NCBI GenBank assembly: GCA_917880885.1 | Contig: OU862920.1 | Span: forward strand, 35,747,019-35,811,018 | Length of the DNA stretch: 64,000 bases | From: Limnephilus marmoratus | Lineage: Eukaryota; Arthropoda; Insecta; Trichoptera; Limnephilidae | Reading direction: 5' to 3' | Shown here: piece after piece, positions 1-11,540 of the stretch | How the letters are laid out: every line of letters starts with the position of its first letter | How positions within the stretch are numbered: position 1 is the first letter of the stretch | Notes under the pieces: model-generated | Databases searched by the model: none | Told to the model about the DNA's origin: nothing | The model's input: only the letters and a program-made list of their open reading frames with translations | Translations under genes and position numbers: made by a program

Positions 1-408
1 AAATATTTTATTCCCTTACGCGATTTTTGATTTGCTCCTTTGAACTGGTTGCATCATTAATGTAGAAGCATTTTATGAATAGAAACATTTTGTATTCGAA
101 ACAGCCAAATTCACTCTTCTGAAAATGTTCCAATTTAAATTTATCAGCATTGCTTGCAGGTACGTAAAGGTGGTTTTACATAATGGATAAAATAATAAAA
201 CGTTTGACCCACTTGTAGATTTTTGTTATTGTGAGTGATTGGTTCCAAACACACTGAAAATGCGTTGACCCGCTAGGCCTAGCAAATAGGCATGTTGATA
301 AATGGGTTCCGAACACTTTATATTGTCCTTTTTCCAAGTTGGGAGCTGCCCACCTCGTTTTGCGGGCTTCTTGTGAACGGAACAATTCATTGAATGGTGT
401 CCTACAAA
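1..408. other. Flank without recognised gene
   Basis: AT-rich flank up to the target-site duplication of the copia element. A 69-codon open frame on the minus strand (176-385) has no recognisable domain and no neighbouring exons, so I do not call it a gene. Confidence 0.5.
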
Positions 409-413
409 ATAAA

Positions 414-527
414 TATTAAATGAAACACGTTGTTTTATTCAGGAGACAGCGAGAACTGATATTTATTAAGCTTAGAAACATAGACAAAGATGACATTAGT
501 GGTAGGTACTTTGATAACTAAATAACA
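414..527 (-). repeat. 3' LTR of the copia element
   Basis: 114-bp direct repeat of 3289-3402. On the element's sense (minus) strand it begins TGTTATTTAG and ends TTTAATA. One substitution separates the two copies (G here, A in the other, in the GAGAACT-ATATT stretch). Confidence 0.95.
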
Positions 528-619
528 CCCCCACTTATCAAAATAACGTACATAATACCCATAATACAACAAAGGTATATAATATAAACATGTTAATTCT
601 TTACATCCTGCATACCCAA

Positions 620-786
620 CAATTGCATTTCACTATGGTTTTACCATCCTTTGGCATATCAACGAACTCCCATGCATTATTTTCTTTAAAACACTGAAGT
701 TCTTCTTTTACTGCACTTAACCACTGCTTTTTTTCATTTCCCTGTAATGCTTCTTCTAAAGACAGTCCATTAGCATCATCAAACAC
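620..786 (-). pseudogene. Copia reverse transcriptase, N-terminal remnant
   Basis: The frame reads EEALQGNEKKQWLSAVKEE and then WEFVDMPKDGKT, the usual entry into a copia RT domain. It ends soon after, at a junction with the element's 3' end. The catalytic YVDD block and all of RNase H are missing. It is out of frame with the upstream integrase end at about 787, where a TGA also ends the integrase frame. The remnant is inactive. Confidence 0.85.
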
Positions 787-1478
787 CCTCAGGAATGCAC
801 ATATTCGTCATCCTATACCGCTCTGGCTTCCTAATGATTCTGCTGGATCTAACACGCTGCTCAGGTGATTCGTCAACATCTTCAAAATCACTAGTGTAAG
901 TATCAGAAGAGTAAGTATCAGGAGTGTAAGTATCATCTGATGCATCTTCGACTAATGTATCCTCATCTAAGGTTATATCTTCTGAACGTGACGTATCTTT
1001 GCAACTAGTGTCCCCCACTGGACATGAGTTTTCTCCACTCTCAGTGATAGGTATATTAACCTCTGGGTTGTTTTCATCTTCCATGATAATGACATCTCTA
1101 CTAGTTCTGATATATTTAGTTCTAGGGTTGTATATTCGGTAACCTTTGATGTCATCTGGATAGCCCACAAGTATGTGCTGTTCAGACTTTTTGTCCCATT
1201 TCTGACGCTTCTCTTTAGCAACATGAGCCATAACCTTGCTACCAAATATTCTTAAATGACTTATGTCTGGTTTACATCCAGTCCAGATCTCATATGGAGT
1301 TGTTTCATTTAAACTAGGAAGTACAGTACGATTTTGTAAATAAACTGCTGTATTGGTCGCCTCAGCCCAGAATTCTTTACCCAAATGCGCATCAAACAAT
1401 AAGCATCTAGCTTTCTCGATAATCGTTCGATTATTACGTTCTGACAAGCCATTCTGCTCTGGGGTATATGGGTTACTT
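779..1478 (-). pseudogene. Copia integrase C-terminal half
   Basis: The frame carries the end of the integrase core, with SERNNRTIIEKARCLLFDAH (the catalytic Glu is in SERNNR), then KEFWAEATNTAVYLQNRT and the Asp/Ser/Thr-rich linker to RT. It is separated from the gag-protease-integrase frame by a one-base slip in an oligo-A run (minus strand, about 1485-1478), and the codons around the break read into a typical PEQNG block. It ends at a TGA near 782. Confidence 0.85.
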
Positions 1479-3108
1479 TTTTTTGGTGCGTGATACCTTC
1501 CTTCTTGAGATATGAATCAAACTCCTTGTTGCAGTATTCACCACCATTATCGCTTCTCAATATCTTTATTTTCTTATTTGTTTGTTTTTCAACTTTTGCT
1601 TTAAATTCTGCAAAACATCTAAGTGCTTCATTTTTGTGTTTGATAAAATATACAAATGTCATACGACTATAGTCATCAACGAAGAGTATGAAGAATCTTG
1701 AACCTGCAAGCGATCCTTTCTCCGTAGGTCCGCAAACGTCAGTATGAACTAAATGAAGTAATTCTTTGCTTCTTGTACCAGTTTTTGAGAATGGAAGACG
1801 ACACTGCTTTCCCTCGCAACAAACTGTACACGATGTCTTGCCAAGATCAACTTTTTCTCGAAGATTCATTCCTTCTACAGCACTGGTCATTTTATTCAGA
1901 TAATTACTATTGACATGACCCAATCTGCGGTGCCAAGTGTTGCCTGAAACCGCTAAATTAGACATTATTCTTTCAGGAACTTTTAACTTGTATTCCATCC
2001 TTAGTTTATAAACACCATCTGTCAAATCTGCTATAGCAACTAACTCGTTCTGTTTACTATAAACATAGCAACATTTTCCTTTGAAGTCCACTTTATTTCC
2101 ATTTTTGATTAACTGACTGACAGATATCAAGTTTGTCGTAAGTTTTGGCACACATAAAATATCTTTTAATATAACTTCATATTTACTTTTCGGGGTTAAA
2201 GTAATAATTTTAGCTTCTCCCGAGCATAAAACAGGCATAGCACTTCTATTAGCTGCAATTATTTCCTTCACACTCGTCCGATTCGACGTATTACACATAA
2301 TGTTTACATCTGGTGACATGTGAAAACAAGAGCCCGAGTCTATAAACCAATCCATTTTGTTGTAATTCCCGTTCAAAAACACAACAGAAAATGCATTTGA
2401 CGTCTTCTTTCGCTCTGATTGCCCAACAGGACATTGATTTTTAAAATGCCCTTCTTTTTTACATCTATAACATCTGATAGATTTCATTACTGTTTTGACC
2501 TTCGATGTATTTCCGTCAACATTGCGGCGCGGGCGCACTCTGGCGGAAAATGCCCCAATTGACTCCGTGTTATTTCCTGCCATATCAAGCAATTTTGTTT
2601 TTATTGCATCTGCAGTAATTATTATTCCAATATGCTCGATTGCTAATATCATGGGGTAGAATTTTTTTGGTAGACCAGCAAGCATTAAACAGCCTATCCA
2701 TTCATTGTTCACATTAAATCCGGTTCCGGATAATTTCTGGCCAGTTTCAATAATTTGCGTGACGTAACTCTGCATCGAGTCACAAGTTTCAAGACGAATC
2801 GATATCAAACTCCTTAATAAGGAAATGCGTCTTGAAAAACCATTATCATCGAACATTTGCTTTAGCCTTTTCCACAAGTCTGCAGAGGATGTAGCTTGCT
2901 TGATGTGTACATACAGTGACGGATCTATAGTGAGGATTATCTTCGCTTTTGTTTTTGCATCATCTCCAACTGCAACAGTTTCTTCGGCCTTGATACACTT
3001 CTCCATGCCTTCCAATATAAGTAGGTTTTCAACGGCATATGCCCATACATCGTAGTTTTGTCGTCCAACCAACTTGGGTATACTTGTGAGATATGATGCC
3101 GCCGCCAT
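1479..3108 (-). pseudogene. Copia gag, protease and integrase start
   Basis: About 543 residues of normal coding before the frame break. A gag domain of the UBN2 type opens with MAAASYLTSIPKLVGRQNYD. A CCHC zinc knuckle (C-x2-C-x4-H-x4-C) lies at about 213-226. An aspartic protease DSG lies at about 257-259, followed by Ser where Ala is usual. The integrase HHCC finger spans about 393-431 (WHRRLGH ... CTVCCEGK). The first two integrase catalytic Asp residues are in HTDVCGP (about 456) and RSDNGGE (about 520). The frame breaks at the A-run near 1480, so the reading beyond it to 1309 in this frame is spurious. Start chosen at the ATG at 3108, about 180 bp downstream of the 5' LTR. Confidence 0.9.
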
Positions 3109-3270
3109 TTTTGTTAAAAATGTCCCGACACTAATTACGAGTTTGCATTCGCAATAACTCCTTGCCCTATTCTCAATACGAACAAATACATCCGCGACAA
3201 TAAGAAATGAATTTTTAACACAAATACCATTTAAATTATCGTGACTGATTATTTAAAAAACGCTTGGGAA

Positions 3271-3288
3271 TCTTCTGGGCCCATAACC
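3271..3288 (-). other. Copia primer binding site
   Basis: GGTTATGGGCCCAGAAGA directly follows the 5' LTR on the minus strand. This is the copia-type site that uses an internal fragment of initiator tRNA-Met rather than its CCA end (established for Drosophila copia). Confidence 0.85.
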
Positions 3289-3402
3289 TATTAAATGAAA
3301 CACGTTGTTTTATTCAGGAGACAGCGAGAACTAATATTTATTAAGCTTAGAAACATAGACAAAGATGACATTAGTGGTAGGTACTTTGATAACTAAATAA
3401 CA
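3289..3402 (-). repeat. 5' LTR of the copia element
   Basis: 114-bp repeat, nearly identical to 414-527, flanked on the right by the ATAAA target duplication. Confidence 0.95.
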
Positions 3403-3529
3403 ATAAAGCATTTTTTTCGTGGATTTGAAAACAAATAATAAAAACTTTTTGGAGATTTATAAAAACTTTTTAATTTATTTAGCGCAGATTTATGAAGCTG
3501 TAAAAATTTAATAGAAAAATTCGAGTGGA

Positions 3530-3795
3530 GTTTATACACGGTAGAAGCGAAACTTTACCAAAAAAATCTCAACCAATACTTGAAAGGTGAGGTCATAATC
3601 AAAGCAACCAATGAGCGAAGAACGAGCGTTATTTCTTTTCCATAGCTCAATCATAGGCGCCTTTAAAAGTGACATCATAATCAAAGCGGTCGATAAGCGC
3701 AGTTGATGCGTCGCAGGTGCAGTAATCGTCATTTCCGTTTCATCCGAAATCCAAATCATAGCAGGGCTATAGAAGTTTCACTTCAAAAAAACATT
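3530..3795 (+). repeat. Interspersed repeat family C copy
   Basis: Shares the stretch with GATGCGTCGCAGGTGC, CATTTCCGTTTCATCCGAA and AGTTTCACTTC with 36180-36300, and related words with about 16570-16870. Non-coding. Its class (SINE or MITE) is not resolved. Confidence 0.5.
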
Positions 3796-3910
3796 TGCCT
3801 TAGGATCATAACCTTTCAAAAACGAACATTTCCTATGTTAGGGACGATTAGAAATTTGTCTTACGAATAAAGAGTAAACTTGAAAAATTACCACATCAAT
3901 CCTACTAATA

Positions 3911-5068
3911 TCCTACTAATATTATAAAGGGGAAAGTTTGTATGGATGTATGTTTGTTACTCTTTCACGCGAAAACTACTGAATGGATTTGAATGAAACT
4001 TTACAATAATATAGCTCAAACATCAGAATAGTCTATAGGCTATAGCTTAGAGCTCGGGCGTTATGAAAAATAATTTCATTTTTCATACATTTTCTGTCGG
4101 TAACAAAATCGATTTATTGCAAACGTCAGAAAAAAACAAACCAATTGTCACCTTGGAAACGATGTTTTTTTTTTTTAATTTGGCAATTCACCCTAAAAAG
4201 ATTGCTTTGCTGGCGTCACGACTCGTCGTACTTAATAACTATCTGTAAAAATGAATCGCCGAAATGTATGTATGCGCATAAATCCGAACGATTGCACCAA
4301 ATTGGACTATTCTTTTTTTTGTTGTTCGTTATTTTGTATAAAACTACCGTTGAGTTCTGGCATTATGAAATTTGTATAAAAAATTATAATAGGTTGCACG
4401 CGAGCAGCTGAAAACTGAATGTATCCGGAGTGAATGTGTGGAATGCGAGAGGTGAGAGGGTGGAGTGGGGAGGGGGTTAGGGGAGGGGAGGCGGGAGGGA
4501 AGGAAGGGGAAAGGGGAAGGATGGAGGAGGGTGTGAGGAGGAGTAGGGGATGGGGGGAAGGGGGTTGATGGGGGGAGTGGTGTGGGGAGAGGGAAGGTGG
4601 AGGAGGCGGAGTGGGGTGGGAGAGGTCGGAGGGAAGTAGGAGTAGGGGTGAGGGGAGGGGTGGGTGTAGGTATAGGGGGAGTGGATTGATGGGAGTGGAG
4701 AGAGGAAAGGTGGAGGAGGCGGAGTGGGGTGGGAGAGGTGGGAGGGAAGGAAGTGGAAGGGGGAGGGGTGGAGGAAGGTGGGGGGAGGTGGAGTGGGAGG
4801 GGTATGGGGTAGGGGAGGGAGATGGAGGGAGAGGGGGGTTGATGGATGAGTGGAGTGGGGAGAGGAAAGGTGGAGGGTGGAGGAGTTTGGGGAGTGGTGA
4901 GGGGAGGGGGGAGGGGGAGGGTGGTTGAAGGGGGGAGTGGAATGGGGGGAGGGGTGGGTGGAGGGGGAGGGGGGTTGATGAGGGTGGTGGAGTGGGGAGA
5001 GGGAAGGTGGAGGAGGCGGAGTGGGAAACCCCTAATACCATGCGAGCGAAGCCGCGGGAAAAAGCTAG
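3911..5068 (+). mobile_element. Helitron-like non-autonomous element 1
   Basis: Starts TCCTACTAATATTATAAAGG, has the common inner words GTTTGTTACTCTTTCACGC and AAAACTACTGAATGGA, and ends with an imperfect hairpin GCGAGCGAAGCCGCGGG followed by AAAAAGCTAG, then T. A 5' TC start, a hairpin about 10 bases before CTRR, and no terminal inverted repeats or target duplication are Helitron hallmarks. It matches element 2 at 35448-35908 at both ends. No Rep/helicase is encoded. The first 10-12 bases are duplicated just upstream (about 3899-3910). Confidence 0.65.
4440..5028 (+). repeat. Purine-rich, G-rich minisatellite inside the Helitron-like element
   Basis: Nearly pure G/A (with some T) on the plus strand for about 590 bases. 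Recurring modules contain GGTGGAGGAGGCGGAGTGGG (about 4596, 4709 and 5003) and TTGATGG (about 4564, 4686, 4838 and 4973). It lies just before the 3' hairpin, as does the shorter tract of element 2. The Pro/Ser-rich open frames on the minus strand here are low-complexity translations, not genes. G-runs are dense enough for G-quadruplexes. Confidence 0.85.
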
Positions 5069-6410
5069 TGAAATAATAAAAACACATACATTAAACATAG
5101 AATTTTAAAATAAATTAAAATCCAATCAAAGTTCTAAGATTCATTGAACCGAAGTTTTACAAAAAGAAACATAACCCAATAAAATATTTTTGTAATTGAG
5201 CCCTTGCCCGGAATAATGTTGCATCCAACAAAACTATCAATTTTGAGATGTGGGTGGAATAATATTGGGAATATTATTATGCCTCTTTTAAGGTAGGATG
5301 AAACAAATTATGTGGCCTGTGGCAGCATTTTAAAGGTTGGTTTGTGAAAGAACAATATTCATAATTCATGTAAATAAAGGAAGAAAACGAATATCTTATT
5401 GCTTCAAATAGAAAGACTTCAAAGCCAGGAAGACGAAGGATGCAGGAAAGGAGTATTTATCGAAAAAATATATTAACCGTTAAAAAAACAGCTTTGTGGA
5501 ATAATGTTGTAAGTTGATCTCAGAACATTATCTCAAACGCAAATGGTTTGATTTTTTTATATAGCTTTTTTGCTTTCTAAGCTCATACGTCAATGATATG
5601 TGTAATTAGAAAAGCATGTTGCTCGTACGGTGCGAACAGTTAAAAATAATATTTTATGGAATAACGTGGTGTCTGAAATTTTTATATACAAATTCAGCAT
5701 AAATCCTTGTAAAAGATTCTAATTTAAATGCCTTTCTTCATGACTTTTCTATAAAACTCTTAAGAATTGTAGTTATATTGTATTTTCAAAATTAAACATT
5801 ATAAAACCTGGTCTCCTTTTTTTTTCAATTTTCTCGGAGCAATAGATACAACCCTCTTCCGGGCACGGGCTGAAATTTGATTATTACTTGATTGCTATTG
5901 TTTTTCAACCTATATTATTTATTATCAGGCAGGCAAGAGCTAAAAGTGGGCTTTCAAATTGAAAAAAAATGAACTTAAGTAATTGACTTTATTAATTTAT
6001 TTAATTTATCAGATTACATTGTCAGGTTTTATGCATTAACTTTGTTTTCCTTATTAATATGAATGTGAACGACACACTGACACATATGGATGCAGTCCGA
6101 TTACACGGGTCTAATTACGGGACGACGAAACTCGAGGCAATCCGAGCACGCTGTCAGAAACTGGAGTTGGAGATGAAATATTAGCAAAGGTAGGAGAGGT
6201 GAAACCACCTGGGTTAATCCGCTTCCGTCCGGTGAGTTCGCCCACACAGAGAAACTCCAGCCTCGTGCCGCTGGAATCGAAAGCTTTACTCACTACACAA
6301 ACTATGTATATGCAAAATGTTGATAAACATAATATAAAATTTTATATGCATATGTGTAAAGGTAACCGACAAAAGAGGTTTTTCTCAGATAAAAAGCTTT
6401 TTCATTACTG
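5069..6410. other. Intergenic, nothing recognised
   Basis: AT-rich. A less AT-rich patch at about 6070-6290 has a 60-codon minus-strand frame with no recognisable domain. It is probably repeat-derived. Confidence 0.4.
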
Positions 6411-6750
6411 TGCTATTTCAAGCAAATTTTCGATTCTGAACGGTGGTCTTTCACCTAATAGTATCTACCACTCTGGAATGTGCCGCAAGTTATATCACTG
6501 TATAAGTGTATGATTCTCTTGGTATCGCCCTGGTGTAAGACCACCATTCGGAATTGAAATGTTGCTTCAAATGGCTTTAGCCGGGTTTGGTGACCAGATC
6601 TGAATAGCCAGGTACTTTCTCTTCCCCATCTCTTTTCCATCCCCACTACCTTCAGCCTCACAACACTTCCCAATTGGGGATACCATAATCTCACCGGCTC
6701 CAGAATACAGCTGGGACTCTCGTGAGGTATTTACATAAAAAGGTACCATT
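6410..6750 (+). repeat. SINE family A, head-to-head copy
   Basis: From 6510 on it matches the other family A copies in plus sense (CCTGGTGTAAGACCACCATTC, TGGCTTTAGCC, GACCAGATCTGAATAGCCAGG, CAATTGGGGAT, ending before CATAAAAAGG). Region 6410-6496 is a second piece in the opposite sense (TTCTGAACGGTGGTCTTTC ... CACTCTGGAATGTGCCGC), so the two pieces form an inverted repeat. No tRNA head is visible here. Confidence 0.7.
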
Positions 6751-6854
6751 TTCCATTCGATAAATAAAGCAATTTTATGCGATAAAATTTTTTGAACCCG
6801 CGATCTCGCGATTCTAATTCGAGGATCTAAGCCCCAACCACGGATCCGGAGATC

Positions 6855-8500
6855 CCATAAAAATTTGGATAAAACAATTAGTACATGGCGAAAACATAGA
6901 CGACTTAAAAATAGTAAACCCAAAAGAGATTATCGAAGAAAACATGATTAATATCTTTAATAAATATTTTTTGAAAGTATCACTCAATTTAAAAAATTAC
7001 AACCCAACATCACTGTTAACCTCCCAAATGATAATATCGACTCAAACAAAGAATCATTCGTCTTCAGAAAAATAAATGTAGAATGTTTATTTAAAATTTT
7101 AAACAAAATAAAATCAAAGAATAATTGAGATGGATTAACTATTAGTATAATAAGAGATGCTTTTCCAGTAATTGGATCTACTCTATTAAATATTATTAAT
7201 GAGACGACTGAAGAAGGAAAATTTCCACAGTCATGGAAACTATCTACTATTATACCGGTTTCAAAGGTTAAAAATACCAGAAAATGTGAAGAATTTCGAC
7301 CAATCACTTACCAAAATATGAACAGATTCTTGAAGTGATAATAAAAGAACAAATCTTGAAATACCTAGATTAACACAATATTTTATACAAAGAGCAATCA
7401 GGATTCAGATCTAATAATTCATTTAAAACAGCATTAAACGTAATTGTCGAAGAATGGAAGGAAGAAATGAATAGTAATAAATATGTCTTAGCAATATTTT
7501 TGGATGTACAAAGGGCATTTAAAACTATAGATCGAGAAATACTGATAAAAAGCTTAAAGAAATTGATTTCTCATCTGTAGCCATTAAATTAATAGAAGAG
7601 TATTTGAAAGATAGAAAACAGGTAACAAAAATTAATAATCAATTTTCAAAACCAATGGAAAATAAATTACGAGTACCGCAAGGGTCGGTCCTTGGACCTC
7701 TATTATTCATACTCTATATTAATGACATGGTGATATTATTTTCAAAATGCAAAATATGACTATTTGCCCGATGATTCCCTAATATACTTAATTGGAAATA
7801 ATTATTAAAAACTAATAAATATTTTAAATAATGAGCTAAATAATGTATCAAGGTAGCTAAAAATCAATAAGCTTAAATTAAATACAAAAAAATACCATAT
7901 TTATGGTGATTGGATATGAGAAGACATCCAGTGAAAGCAAAATTAAAATTGATGGTGAGATTATTGAAAATGTTATTGGAATGAAATACTTAGGATTTAT
8001 ATTAGATTCAAAACTAACATTCAACAAGCATGCTGAATATTCACAAAAGAAAATTAGAAAAAAAAACTTTTTTGCGAAGAATTCGGCAAAAACTATCTAG
8101 TAAAACTGCAATCATTATCTACAAATCAATTATTGCTCCACATTTTAACTATTGCTCAACTATCCTTTTCCTATGTAACGAACGAAAACAAAATAATTTT
8201 CAATTCTCCAAAACAGGGCAATGAGAATAATACTTCTGCGAAATAGATTTTCAAAAGTAAACAAAATGTTAAAGGAACTGAATTGGCTAACCGTGAAACA
8301 GATGCTGACCTTGAATGCGATGATATTTGTACATAAAATAATAAACAGCATTTTACCAAAATACTTCTCAAATAAAATTATAGTCAACAACGACATTCAC
8401 AGACATAACACAAGGACAGGTAAGGAAATCAAGCTTCAAAAAAAAGCACGCCACCAGAAACTATCATTAATTATCGTTATGTAGGAGCTACATAAAACCA
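6855..8500 (+). pseudogene. Degraded Jockey-like LINE reverse transcriptase
   Basis: Broken by stops and frameshifts, but readable in pieces. These include GKFPQSWKLSTIIPV, EQSGFRSNNSFKTALN, the palm block VPQGSVLGPLLFILYINDM (about 7671-7728), a damaged FADD box (about 7762-7790), and the thumb/tail block MKYLGFILDSKLTFNKHAE (7981-8034) with IIYKSIIAPHFNYCST (about 8116-8162). This order (palm 4, palm 5, LGF-LD-LTF-H) is that of non-LTR elements of the Jockey/CR1 group. No endonuclease is readable. Confidence 0.8.
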
Positions 8501-8519
8501 CATAAAACAACATAACATT

Positions 8520-8735
8520 TCGGGTAGGTTCTTCGAATTATTCTTGTGTTCAAAAGCTCGGCTGTGAAACGATTTGCCGGCCTTTGTGTTTCCTCCTTCC
8601 TGCAAAATGGATCTCTTCAAGACTGATGTTCATTCCTTCCTCCCTCAAAAAGACCCCCCACGTCAGTGACAGCGTCCCAGATGACATAGGCCCTGAGGGA
8701 ACTTATTTTCCTCCGTGCCTCCTATGTGGAGTTAA
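8520..8735 (+). mobile_element. 3' end of LINE family L2 (tail-sharing family)
   Basis: Translates as the end of a LINE ORF (LVFKSSAVKRFAG-like, CGG CCT TTG TGT TTC CTC CTT CC, then KTDVHSFL) followed by a 3' UTR with AAAAAGACCC, AGATGACATAGGCCCTGAGG and GTGGAGTTAATGTAAAAAA. The same unit occurs at 54440-54945 and about 29140-29460, both minus. Confidence 0.65.
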
Positions 8736-8739
8736 TGTA

Positions 8740-10067
8740 AAAAAACGAAGATATTGAACCTAATAAACTGTGTGCCCGCCCGGATACTCTTTTTTATAAT
8801 ATACGGAGTGTCCAGGAGTAAAGTGCACAAACTTCGGGAAAAGATTCTACATGATGGTAGTATAAATTTTGTTTTCTATCCATGGAAAAATATTTTTCCA
8901 TGGGAATATTTATTTTTCCAAACAAGCACTTCAACTCTTCAACCTGAGAACTACCAAAAACTTTGGAATTAAAAAAAAAGTTTTCTCCTATTTTTACTTT
9001 TAATTGAAATAAAACAATAAAAACTTAGTTTGAAGCCACGATTTAATTATTTAATTTTTTATGTGCCGACCGATTTCGCTTTACACAAGCATCTTCAGGG
9101 TATAAATTTAAACTGATCAGAAATATAAATTGTGTGGACTTATATATAATAAAGAAAGAGTCAAAACATATTTTGTTATGTAGAATTATTACCTCCCGAA
9201 ATCGTGATTTCTGATCATATTTATGGAAGTAGGTACTTACCAGTATTAACCGACTAAATTCTAAACCGATAATAAAAGGAAATGAAAAAACGTTAGTCGT
9301 GACTCGACGAAATATTATCGTGATTAATTTTTGGGTTAATATGCCTTTTTGGGCTTCCGCCTTCCTTAAGCTTAGCCCTGCCGTCCCTATTAATATTAAT
9401 GGGGTTTTCTTGGATTTCTCGTAAAACTGGGCATGCTTGATGCGTGTTGGGTCCTACACAGGAATAAATTCAGTGATGCCCGGATTCAATTAAGTGCTCT
9501 TTAATTGCTGATATGTTCGAATGGTCAAGAACTTTTGGAGATGCTCCGTTCTGTCTGAATTACGTACCTACACTTTGTCATAATCCCGAGCAGCAGTTAT
9601 TGGCTCTAGCTGACTCAAGTGGAAACTTGGTTCAGGACGATCTCAGAAAGACTAGGATTTTAGTCGTTATTTAATTTATTGTTTGAAGTTTTCCTTAACT
9701 TCCGATTATTGTTTCAAACAAGGCCGACTGAAGAATTATTTATTTATTTAAACGTCGTTAAATGGCTTTTACATTAAAATGATACATGTATGAGATTATA
9801 AGTACACAGTCGTACACAGGAGGGCATTAGTAGTATTAAGAACAAAACAAGAATGAATGAGTACACAAAAATAATATCGCTGAGGTGACACCGTTGTAGG
9901 AGTTGTTATTAGAAGTACAATGAGATTATTGTATTGAAAAGATATACCAAAGGAATGTGTACTCGTGTAATAATCAAATAGTATACTAGGTTTATATTAT
10001 ATTTAAGACCGGATATAAAACAAAATATGTTGTGTGCATGATAAAAACTTGTATTTGGGTATGGGAT
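8740..10067. other. Intergenic, mostly unassigned
   Basis: No gene recognised. It contains a CTGAAGATG hairpin (see 9062-9102). A stretch at about 9735-9835 looks like a 3' LINE remnant on the minus strand (TTTATTTATTTAAACG then AATGGCTTTTACATT). Confidence 0.4.
9062..9102 (-). other. Hammerhead-core-like hairpin
   Basis: The minus strand reads CCTGAAGATGCTTGTGTAAA then GCGAAATCGGTCGG. GCTT and AAGC can pair, placing a CTGAAGA before and GAAA after a short stem. This matches the order of conserved bases in hammerhead ribozyme cores (CUGANGA, stem II, GAAA). Stems I and III and a cleavage triplet are not evident, so it may be a relic or a look-alike. Confidence 0.35.
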
Positions 10068-10665
10068 ACAATTATTTAATGCGTGTCACAAACAAAACAA
10101 GAATATTATGTACCTACTCTTGGTGTAGGTGTAGAATGTTAAAATAACAGAGAATATTTTAATTAAACAGAATAAATATGTGTAAAAAGGTAATTTAATA
10201 GCAAATAGATTCGTGAAAAATTGTTGAACATAACCATTGGGATCCAAAAAATATCACGTTTTAAATGGATATTATCGCATTTACTTAGTTGCAGTCGACA
10301 GGGCTGTCATCTATGGGAAAACGAATGTATCACGTTTAAGACTTTCGCACGGGCGAGAAAATATATATACAATTATTTAATGCGTACTGTTACAAATACA
10401 AATTAAGTACTCTTGGTATAGAGTGTTATAATAACAGAGAATATTTTATTTCGACATTATAAAAACATGTAAAAAATGTAACTTAATGGCAGTAGAATCG
10501 TGAAAAATTGTTGTTAGCATACCGTTGGTTGGGATCCAAAAATATCATGTCGTTATAATGGATATTATCGCATTTATTTAGAGGCAGTCGACAGCGCTGC
10601 CATCTACGGGAAAACGAATGTGTAACGTTTCACGCAGACTTTCCCACGGGCGAGAAAATATACAA
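10068..10665. repeat. Two-copy tandem repeat, about 300 bp
   Basis: Unit 1 (10068-10368) and unit 2 (10369-10665) share ACAATTATTTAATGCG, CTCTTGGT, AACAGAGAATATTTTA, CGTGAAAAATTGTTG, GGATATTATCGCATTTA, GCAGTCGACAG and GGGCGAGAAAATATA in the same order. The copies are diverged. Non-coding. No gene is seen from here to 11540. Confidence 0.8.
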
Positions 10666-11540
10666 GCACGCTTGAGTACCCCACCAAAAACTACCACAGG
10701 TTTCGGTTTGGGTCTCGGCTTGTTCGAATAACTTTGCAAACCTTATCGAAAGATGTCATCATTATCGTTTATACATTTGGAAGAAATATCAAAAAAATTA
10801 TTTCATTTGAAATAAAAAAAAACATTAAAAATACCTTACATAAAATATTTATTTTTTACTGTGTATTTAATTAGGTAAGGATTTTATTCAGTTTTCCATT
10901 TGCTCTGGTGCTTTTGGCACGATTTGTTTTCTTATTTTTATTTCCTTTTTTAGTGTCCTGTATAAAAAAAAACTGTGCAGTGGCGTGGTGGTTGTAAAAT
11001 AAGAAAAAAAACATTAAATCATTATTTTACCGAATTAAGAGAAAAAAAACAGTCACATCACTCAGAATGTATTTGAACTTTCTGCATATAATTTTTTTTC
11101 CAATGAAAATCTGAAGTAAATCTAAATTACGTCTAATAAATTACTTTTTCTGAATAAATGCTAATGATCACCCATCGGGAGGCGAATTAAGTGTTAATTT
11201 TTCTGGTTTTAATTTGATTTTAAATATTTTAGAACGAGCAAAATTATACATTTTTATCACATTTTCACACAGCGCCATAACTTCTAGCTCTAACAATATT
11301 GTTCTACCCAAGTATAATTTTTCTATTGCAGTTTAATGTGTAAAGAGTTTTTTCGATATTATTTTATAAATGCAACGACACGTCGGCGTAAACATTTACA
11401 CAAAAAAAATTATAACCAATCTCAAACTTGGTTCATATTGTTCTCCACGATACATTATTTTAAAAGTTTATAAGAAATCAAATTTTGTGTAATTAAGAAT
11501 CGGGTGAAAACAGTGCAGAAATAAACCGAGAGTAGGGGTA

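Larger units (their letters stand above)
414..3402 (-). mobile_element. Copia-type LTR retrotransposon, internally deleted
   Basis: Complete insertion on the minus strand. It is bounded by two 114-bp LTRs (414-527 and 3289-3402) that differ at one base in my comparison, and by a 5-bp target duplication ATAAA (409-413 and 3403-3407). Next to the 5' LTR (minus strand, 3288 to 3271) is GGTTATGGGCCCAGAAG, the copia-type primer site that pairs with an internal part of initiator tRNA-Met. Next to the 3' LTR is the purine tract AAGTGGGGGTGT (about 537 to 526). Gag, protease and integrase are recognisable. Only the first part of the reverse transcriptase remains and RNase H is absent. Two frame breaks are also present. 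The element is about 3.0 kb, where copia elements are usually about 5 kb. It cannot be autonomous but looks young from its LTRs. Confidence 0.95.

Noticed and set aside
1309..1478. End of the 599-codon copia frame after HIPQ
   Set aside because: Reading past a one-base slip in an A-run; integrase similarity moves to the neighbouring frame.
4307..5098. Two overlapping long Pro/Ser-rich minus frames and Gly-rich plus frames
   Set aside because: Translations of the G-rich minisatellite in the Helitron-like element; open in many frames at once because the DNA is low complexity.
10068..10665. Possible CRISPR-like or satellite array
   Set aside because: Only two long diverged units, no short repeat-spacer pattern; CRISPR arrays are not expected in insect nuclear DNA.
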